Source: Actinomycetes bacterium (lineage in GTDB: Bacteria; Actinomycetota; Acidimicrobiia; Acidimicrobiales; RAAP-2). Taken from it: 12,230 nucleotides of DNA. Numbering within the stretch: position 1 is the first letter of the stretch; each line of letters begins with the position of its first letter. The notes below the pieces were generated by a model. The model saw nothing but the letters and a program-made list of their open reading frames with translations, was not told the DNA's origin and made no database searches. The stretch lies in assembly GCA_021849435.1 (NCBI GenBank), contig JAJZSX010000036.1, positions 1 to 12,230 on the forward strand, written 5' to 3'. Position numbers and translations under genes: made by a program. Positions 7,478 through 12,230 of this stretch are shown here, piece after piece.

Positions 7478-8389
7478 TTGAATGGAGGCGTGCCGATCAG
7501 CCTCTCAACGCCGGGCCCTGAGGAGTTGGTCAGCGTCGCGCGAGCCCTGGCCGATTGGCAGCGCGAAGGGGGACCGGTTCAGCTGCACCCGGGGGACGTC
7601 GGCTGGTACTGGCGCTTCGGGGTGTCGGCGACGGCGAACGCACTGCGCACCTGGCGCCGCGGCGAGCGCGTTCTCGCGCTAGGGCTCGTGGATAGCGGCG
7701 TCGTGCGACTGGCCTTCGCACCCGAGGCCGACGAGGACGAGGAGGTGGCGCGCGCGATACTCTCCGACGTGTCGCACCCCGGACGCGGCGTGCTCTTGCC
7801 CGACGGGGTCGTCGAATCGCGCGCCGGCGCGCTCTTTCGTCAACTGCTCCTGGACAGCGGCTGGCATGCCGACGAGGCCTGGACGCCGCTTCGACGATCC
7901 CTCGATGCGCCCGAAGCGCTCCACGCCGTGGGCCTTCGCGTCGAGGTAGTCGGTCCCGGGCGCATCGCGGACCGGGTGGCGATCCAGCGCTCGTCTTTCG
8001 CGAACTCGACCTTCACCGAAGAGGCCTGGCGCGCGATGGCCGGTGGCCCGCTCTATTCGGACGCGCGCTGTCTCGTCGGCTACGACGATGCGGGTGCGGC
8101 CGTGGCGGCCGTGACGGTGTGGTCGGCGGGAAAGGGACGACCCGGCCTGCTCGAGCCGATGGGCGTGCACCGCGAGCATCGCGGGCGCGGCTACGGACGG
8201 GCGATCTGCCTAGCCGCGGCGTCGGTCCTGGGCGAGCTCGGCGCCTCGAGCGCCACGGTGTGCACGTCGAGCGCGAACGTGGCGGGCGTCGCCGCGTACG
8301 CGTCGGCCGGGTACGAAGAACTGGCTGCCGTCACGGACTTTCGCCGCGACGTTGATGTCGAAGAGCGCCTCGCTAGTGTGCCTGTATGA
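7478..8389 (+). CDS. GNAT-family acetyltransferase, probably with a degenerate second GNAT half
   Basis: A protein of about 303 residues from a TTG start. The C-terminal half has the acetyl-CoA binding signature of GNAT enzymes: MGVHREHRGRGYGRAICLAA, with RGRGYG at about 235-240, followed by a NVAGVAAYASAGYEE segment typical of the C-terminal strand-helix. The first 150 residues lack this motif and could be a degenerate GNAT domain or a substrate-recognition domain. The acceptor substrate is unknown. It lies 29 bases after hutI on the same strand, so it may be read through from the hut operon, but nothing ties it to histidine. The start is uncertain: TTG 7478 has AAAGGA ten bases upstream, GTG 7490 has GGAGG only one base away, and ATG 7385 would overlap hutI by 64 bases. 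The stop overlaps the next gene's ATG. Confidence 0.85.
   Translation: MNGGVPISLSTPGPEELVSVARALADWQREGGPVQLHPGDVGWYWRFGVSATANALRTWRRGERVLALGLVDSGVVRLAFAPEADEDEEVARAILSDVSHPGRGVLLPDGVVESRAGALFRQLLLDSGWHADEAWTPLRRSLDAPEALHAVGLRVEVVGPGRIADRVAIQRSSFANSTFTEEAWRAMAGGPLYSDARCLVGYDDAGAAVAAVTVWSAGKGRPGLLEPMGVHREHRGRGYGRAICLAAASVLGELGASSATVCTSSANVAGVAAYASAGYEELAAVTDFRRDVDVEERLASVPV
8352..8379 (+). promoter_or_regulatory. Candidate internal promoter for the AAA+/VWA gene pair
   Basis: TTGATG (8352-8357) and TAGTGT (8374-8379) are 16 bases apart, within the end of the GNAT gene. The -10-like box ends six bases before the ATG at 8386. That ATG has no Shine-Dalgarno, so a leaderless transcript beginning at or near it is plausible. 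The hexamers match sigma-70 consensus only partly (TTGA of the -35; T, A and final T of the -10), so this is a prediction. Confidence 0.35.
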
Positions 8390-9810
8390 GTAGCCCAATC
8401 GCCCCCGCTACCATGCCTCGGACTCTAGGAGAGCTGCGTGCGGCGGGTTACACGCGTCGCTCGGTGCGCGAGGAGATGCGCGCCAATCTGGAGACGCGCC
8501 TCGTCGACGGGCGTCCTTTGGTCAGCTCGGTGCTGGGATACGAGGACTCGGTGCTGCCCCAGCTCGAGACCGCGTTGCTGGCCGGTCACGACATCATCCT
8601 CCTCGGCGAACGCGGTCAGGCCAAGACCCGCATGATCCGCGCGCTGGTCGAGCTGCTCGACGAGTGGCTGCCCATCGTCGCGGGATCGCCGGTGCGCGAC
8701 GATCCCTTCTCGCCGATCTCACCCGACGCGATCGACTTACTCGCTCGACTGGGCGAGGAGACGCCGATCGACTGGGTGCACCGCAGTCAGCGCTTCGCCG
8801 AGAAGCTCGCTACGCCTGACACGTCTATGGCCGACCTGATTGGCGAGGTCGACCCGATCAAGGTCGCCGGCGGTCTCTACTTGGATGACCCGCGGGCCCT
8901 CTCCTACGGCCTCGTGCCCAAGTCCAACCGCGGCATCTTTGCCATGAACGAGCTGCCCGACTTGGCCGAGCGCATCCAGGTGGGGCTGCTCAACGTGCTC
9001 GAGGAGCGCGACGTGCAGATCCGCGGCCATCTCGTGCGCCTCGAGCTCGACCTCGTGGTGGTGGCCACGGCCAACCCCGAGGACTACACGAACCGCGGGC
9101 GCCTCATCACGCCGTTGAAAGACCGCTTCGGCAGCCAGATCCGCACCCACTACCCCTACGAGATCGCCACCGAGATCGAGATCGTCCACCAGGAGGCCGT
9201 TCTCGCGCCCTCGCCGGTGCCGATCGTGGTGCCGTGGTTCATCGATGACATCGTGGCCCGCGTGAGCCACGTGGCGCGCGCCAGCCACGTCATCAGCCAG
9301 CGCTCGGGGGTCTCGGTGCGATTGTCAATCGCCAACTACGAGACGGTCGTGGCCAGCGCCCTGCGCCGCAGCCTTCGCACCGGTGACGCGACCGTCGTGC
9401 CGCGCGTGAGCGACCTCGCCGCGATGGTTCAGTCCACCCAGGGCAAGATCGAGCTCGACACGGTCGACGACACCGATTCGGACCAGGTGATCGCCGCTCT
9501 GGTGGCCTTGGCGACGCGCCAGTGCTTCTCCGAGCACGTTGTCCTCACCGAGGCCAGTGGCATCGTGGCGGCCTTCGACGACGAGGTGCTCGTGCACGTG
9601 GGCGACGATCTGGCCGACCAGCACTACCTCGACGTGATGGCCGCGATGGGGGACCTTCAAGCGGCCGCGACGCGTGTCGCCGGCGTGAATGCGACCCCCG
9701 GGGAGCTCGCCTCGGCCGCCGAGTTCGTGCTCGAGGGCCTGTATCTGACCAAGCGACTGGCCAAGGACGCCGCCGGCGCGCGGGCCCTGTATCGCTCGAG
9801 GAGACGTTAG
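8386..9810 (+). CDS. MoxR/Mg-chelatase I-like AAA+ ATPase
   Basis: A 474-residue AAA+ ATPase. Walker A is GERGQAKT (74-81, K80). The Walker B region reads GIFAMNELPDL, with N188-E189 where most family members have Asp-Glu. Sensor 1 is in VATANPEDY (N230), and DRFG (246-249) matches the expected arginine-finger region of MoxR/ChlI proteins. About 100 residues between Walker A and B include a LIGEVDP segment, as in ChlI/MoxR proteins. It is coupled by a one-base overlap to a VWA/MIDAS gene, the usual partner arrangement. From memory its size and pairing resemble mycobacterial Rv0958/Rv0959, annotated as possible magnesium chelatase. Nothing else here suggests chlorophyll or cobalamin synthesis, so a remodelling or metal-insertion chaperone role is more likely. 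The start overlaps the GNAT stop (ATGA). Confidence 0.88.
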   Translation: MSSPIAPATMPRTLGELRAAGYTRRSVREEMRANLETRLVDGRPLVSSVLGYEDSVLPQLETALLAGHDIILLGERGQAKTRMIRALVELLDEWLPIVAGSPVRDDPFSPISPDAIDLLARLGEETPIDWVHRSQRFAEKLATPDTSMADLIGEVDPIKVAGGLYLDDPRALSYGLVPKSNRGIFAMNELPDLAERIQVGLLNVLEERDVQIRGHLVRLELDLVVVATANPEDYTNRGRLITPLKDRFGSQIRTHYPYEIATEIEIVHQEAVLAPSPVPIVVPWFIDDIVARVSHVARASHVISQRSGVSVRLSIANYETVVASALRRSLRTGDATVVPRVSDLAAMVQSTQGKIELDTVDDTDSDQVIAALVALATRQCFSEHVVLTEASGIVAAFDDEVLVHVGDDLADQHYLDVMAAMGDLQAAATRVAGVNATPGELASAAEFVLEGLYLTKRLAKDAAGARALYRSRRR

Positions 9811-11792
9811 TGCCGGTTCGCTACGGCTTCCACCGCGCGGGTGACGGCGACGACGACGTCGACGCCGGCGAGATCCTCGACCTCTTGGCCGACGATTACT
9901 TAGAGAGCGGCGATCTCGAGGCGGCGATCGAGAACCTGCTGCGTCAGGGCTATTCGACGACCGACGGCGAGCGGGTCGAAGGTCTCGCGGGGCTGGTCGC
10001 GCGTGCCCGGCGTCGTCGCGCCGAGCTCGAGAGCCAGGCGGGCGCCGAGGACGAGCTCGACCGCTACCGGGAGTGGCTGGCTGAGATCGAAGAGACCGAG
10101 GTGCGCGCCATCGACGACCTCCTCGAGCGAGCCGAGGCCTCCGGTGACGAGCGTCGCGCCGAGGTGACGCGCCACCTGGCCGACGAGCGCGCCCTGGAGC
10201 GCGACCTGATGAGTGAGCGTTTCGCCGAGCGCCTGAGCTCGTATCAGCACTACGACTTCGTCTCCTCCGAAGCGCGAGAGAGCTTCGAAGAGATGCTCGG
10301 CGAACTCGAACGCGACGTGCTCTCAACGTACTTCGAGCAGGCCAAGGACTTCATGGGCCGCGCCGACGAGGCCGAGCTCGCGCGGCTACGCGAGATGATG
10401 GACGCGCTCTCGACCATGATCGAGCAGGACCGTCGCGGCGAGCCCCTGGATCCGTCCTTCGACTCGTTCATGGAGAACTTCGGTGACTACTTTCCCGGCG
10501 CCACCAACCTCGAGGACGTGATTCGCCAGATGGCCGAGCGCGCCGCCGCCGCCGAGGCGATGTTCAACTCACTCTCCGGCGCCCAGCAGCAGGAGCTGCG
10601 CTCGCTCTTCGAGCAGATGATGGGCAACATGGAGCTCAACTTCTCCCTGTCGCGCCTGAGCGCGAACCTGCGCCAGGCGACGCCGGACATCGACTGGCAT
10701 CAGGCCGCGCGCCTGCGGGGTGCGTCCTCCTTCGCCGAGGCCACCTCGCGCGCCGAGGAACTGGCCGAACTGGGCCGCCTCGAGCGCTTCCTCACCCAGG
10801 GCGGGGCGGCCCGCGCCCTGCCCGAGGTCGACATCGAGTCACTTCGCCGTCATCTGGGCGACGACGCGGCGCGCCACGTGGCCAAGCTCCAGCGCGCCCT
10901 TGCCTCACTCGATGACGCGGGGTTCGTGGATCGCTCGCGCGAGGGGCTGCACCTCTCAGCCAAGGGCCTGCGCCAGGTGGGAGACCGCGCGCTGCGCGAC
11001 CTCTTCACGCAGCTACGGGTTTCGCCGGTCGTCGGAGAGCACCGCGAGACTACGCTCGACCGTGGCGGGGACCGCGAGGAGACGTCCAAGCCCTGGCAGC
11101 CGGGCGAGCCGCTCTCGCTCAACCTCGCGCGCACGCTTCGCAACGCGATCACGCGCGAAGGTCCGGGACTTCCGGTGCGCCTCGCACCCGATGACTTCGA
11201 GGTCGAGGAGTACGAGTCGGCGCGGCGCAGCGCGACCGTCTTCGCCATCGACCTCTCGCTATCCATGGCGATGCGCGGCAACCTCGTGCCGGCGAAGAAG
11301 ATGGTCCTGGCTCTGGCCGAGCTGATCCGCACGCGCTACCCGCGTGACCGGGTCGCCCTGGTGGGATTCGGTGAGGTGGCCCGCGAGTTGCGCGTCGCCG
11401 ACATCCCGAGCCTCACCATTGACTACCAGTACGGCACGAACCTCCAGCACGCCCTCGCACTCTCACGGCACCTGCTGCGCGACGAGCGCGGCCAGCGCCA
11501 GATCGTCGTCGTTACCGACGGCGAACCCACCGCGCACCTGAGCGACGACGGCGAGCCGTTCTTCTCCTGGCCGCCGGTCGCCGAGACACTTCAGCGCACG
11601 ATGGCCGAGGTCTTGCGCTGCACGCGCGCGGGGATCACCATCAACGTCTTCGCCCTGGACATCGAACGCACCCAGTTTCCCTTCGTCGAACAGATCGCCC
11701 GGGTCAACGGCGGGCGCACGTTCTACACCGAGGTCGACGACCTCGGGCGCTACGTTCTCGACGATTGGGTGCGCCAGCGTCGCGTCGGCTGA
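9810..11792 (+). CDS. VWA-domain protein with intact MIDAS, partner of the AAA+ ATPase
   Basis: 660 residues from a GTG that shares its G with the ATPase stop (TAGTG), with GGAG six bases upstream. The frame is open further upstream, but that part is a shadow of the ATPase gene. The N-terminus is acidic (a DGDDDVD run near residue 11). Residues about 60-300 are charged and probably mostly helical, with Glu/Arg-rich coiled-coil-like stretches. Around residues 360-400 a segment with LDDAGFVDRS and LSAKGLRQVG could be a winged-helix-like region (inference). The C-terminal VWA domain has a complete metal-ion-dependent adhesion site: DLSLS (D481, S483, S485), T543 in YGTNLQ, and TDGEP (569-573). 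No signal peptide or membrane segment is seen, so it is probably cytoplasmic. The ATPase would act on the client this protein recruits; the client is unknown. Confidence 0.88.
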   Translation: MPVRYGFHRAGDGDDDVDAGEILDLLADDYLESGDLEAAIENLLRQGYSTTDGERVEGLAGLVARARRRRAELESQAGAEDELDRYREWLAEIEETEVRAIDDLLERAEASGDERRAEVTRHLADERALERDLMSERFAERLSSYQHYDFVSSEARESFEEMLGELERDVLSTYFEQAKDFMGRADEAELARLREMMDALSTMIEQDRRGEPLDPSFDSFMENFGDYFPGATNLEDVIRQMAERAAAAEAMFNSLSGAQQQELRSLFEQMMGNMELNFSLSRLSANLRQATPDIDWHQAARLRGASSFAEATSRAEELAELGRLERFLTQGGAARALPEVDIESLRRHLGDDAARHVAKLQRALASLDDAGFVDRSREGLHLSAKGLRQVGDRALRDLFTQLRVSPVVGEHRETTLDRGGDREETSKPWQPGEPLSLNLARTLRNAITREGPGLPVRLAPDDFEVEEYESARRSATVFAIDLSLSMAMRGNLVPAKKMVLALAELIRTRYPRDRVALVGFGEVARELRVADIPSLTIDYQYGTNLQHALALSRHLLRDERGQRQIVVVTDGEPTAHLSDDGEPFFSWPPVAETLQRTMAEVLRCTRAGITINVFALDIERTQFPFVEQIARVNGGRTFYTEVDDLGRYVLDDWVRQRRVG

Positions 11793-11802
11793 CCCGCCAT
11801 CA

Positions 11803-11827
11803 GGAAAAATCGAATTTCCATTTGCTT
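11803..11827 (+). terminator. Weak hairpin plus T-tract after the VWA gene
   Basis: GGAAA (11803-11807) and TTTCC (11815-11819) can form a five-pair stem with a seven-base loop, and a CTTTTTGG tract follows shortly after. The stem is AT-rich and the T run is not immediately adjacent, so termination here would be weak. The AT-rich stretch could instead belong to the promoter of the next gene. Confidence 0.3.
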
Positions 11828-11842
11828 TTTGGTCCGAACCCC

Positions 11843-11881
11843 GACACAATGACACCGTTGTAATTACATCGGTGGCGACAC
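11843..11881 (+). promoter_or_regulatory. Three GACAC motifs upstream of whiB: candidate WhiA sites
   Basis: GACAC occurs at 11843-11847, 11851-11855 and 11877-11881, all on the same strand, in a 108-base intergenic region. The first two are eight bases apart. GACAC is the established core recognition sequence of the sporulation/division regulator WhiA in Streptomyces, which works together with WhiB. Three copies before a WhiB-family gene suggest cross-regulation. Neither WhiA nor its gene is in the window, so this is a motif-based inference. Confidence 0.45.
11859..11864 (+). promoter_or_regulatory. Candidate -10 element of the whiB promoter
   Basis: TGTAAT matches TATAAT at five of six positions and lies 36 bases before the whiB start. 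No good -35 sits at the right spacing, which would suit an activator-dependent promoter. Two GACAC motifs lie 4-16 bases upstream of this box. Confidence 0.3.
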
Positions 11882-11900
11882 CGTCGGGGAGGACTACAAC

Positions 11901-12176
11901 ATGGAGATCGTAGAGCTGCTGAGCGGCATGGAAGACCGGGGCTGGCAGGCCCGCGCCAACTGCATGGGCGTGGACCCGGACCTGTTCTTCCCCGAGCGCG
12001 GCGCGTCGACGCGCGAGGCCAAGGAGGTCTGCCGCGGCTGCGTGGTGCGCGAGGACTGCCTCGAGTACGCGCTCGACAACGGTGAGAAGTTCGGGATCTG
12101 GGGCGGGATGAGCGAGCGTGAGCGGCGCCGCCTGCGCCGGGCTCGCGCGATCGAGCGGCGCAGCCAGGCCGGCTAG
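11901..12176 (+). CDS. whiB: WhiB-family iron-sulfur transcriptional regulator (WhiB/WhiB2 type)
   Basis: A 91-residue protein with the four cluster-ligating cysteines C21, C44, C47 and C53 (CX22CX2CX5C) and the GIWGG turn at 65-69, followed by a basic SERERRRLRR tail. These proteins bind a 4Fe-4S cluster, associate with the primary sigma factor and modulate promoters. The DPDLFFPERGASTREAKEVC segment and GIWGGMSERERRRL resemble Streptomyces WhiB and mycobacterial WhiB2/WhmD, regulators of septation, more than the redox-sensing WhiB3/WhiB7 types; this subtype call is from memory of the motifs. GGGGAGGA lies seven bases before the ATG. The promoter region carries three GACAC motifs. The stop codon overlaps that of a probable convergent gene. 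Confidence 0.93.
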   Translation: MEIVELLSGMEDRGWQARANCMGVDPDLFFPERGASTREAKEVCRGCVVREDCLEYALDNGEKFGIWGGMSERERRRLRRARAIERRSQAG

Positions 12177-12229
12177 ATCCGCGCCTCGATCGTGCGCTGC
12201 GCGGACAGGTCGAGCTGGTCCCAGCGAGA
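12173..12229 (-). CDS. C-terminal tail of an unknown convergent gene (partial)
   Basis: On the minus strand one frame enters from the window edge and ends at a TAG whose complement is 12173-12175. The 18 visible residues read SRWDQLDLSAQRTIEARI, which looks like ordinary protein sequence with an amphipathic helix at the end. The stop would overlap the whiB stop through the palindrome CTAG, a tail-to-tail arrangement. Only 57 bases are visible and another frame is also open across them, so this is tentative. No function can be assigned. Confidence 0.4.
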   Translation of the reverse strand, partial: SRWDQLDLSAQRTIEARI

Positions 12230-12230
12230 C

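Noticed and set aside
9522..9809. Longer VWA protein starting within the ATPase gene
   Set aside because: The extension is Arg/Gly-rich out-of-frame reading of the ATPase; GTG 9810 has a good ribosome-binding site and stop overlap.
11894..12079. A 61-codon minus-strand open frame opposite whiB
   Set aside because: Shadow of the whiB gene, whose four cysteines and GIWGG motif are intact.

Overview
The window is GC-rich, densely packed DNA with overlapping stop/start codons and a four-cysteine WhiB-type regulator, which points to an actinobacterium. The lineage cannot be fixed from the sequence alone. It could be an Acidimicrobiia-like or other non-model group, but that is a guess. No tRNA, rRNA or CRISPR array was seen.

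Layout. (1) Bases 1-207, minus strand: the 5' end of a YhdH/AcuI-like medium-chain dehydrogenase/reductase gene, cut by the window edge. (2) Bases 208-244: a short divergent promoter region. (3) About 245-2202: a group II intron whose domain IV encodes a reverse transcriptase/maturase (751-2094), followed by domain V and VI hairpins. (4) 2205-7448: a tightly coupled histidine-utilisation operon, hutG-hutH-hutU-hutI. (5) About 7478-8389: a GNAT-family protein. (6) 8386-11792: a MoxR-like AAA+ ATPase and a VWA/MIDAS protein joined by a one-base overlap. (7) 11793-11900: an AT-richer intergenic region with three GACAC motifs. (8) 11901-12176: a WhiB-family Fe-S regulator. (9) 12173-12230, minus strand: the probable C-terminal tail of a convergent gene.

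How the genes work together. HutH deaminates histidine to urocanate, HutU hydrates this to imidazolonepropionate, HutI opens the ring to formiminoglutamate, and HutG hydrolyses that to glutamate and formamide. This is the complete four-step route to glutamate; no hut regulator or transporter is in the window. The AAA+/VWA pair resembles MoxR-type ATPase plus metal-binding partner systems used for protein remodelling or cofactor insertion, and its client is unknown.

The most interesting points are four. The intron lies about two bases before the hutG start codon, between a candidate -10 element and the coding sequence, so it may control the whole hut operon. Genes without Shine-Dalgarno sequences recur, each with a TANNNT box 6-8 bases upstream, suggesting leaderless transcripts. 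Three GACAC motifs (the WhiA recognition core) sit before the WhiB gene. The AAA+/VWA pair is uncharacterised and has its own candidate promoter.
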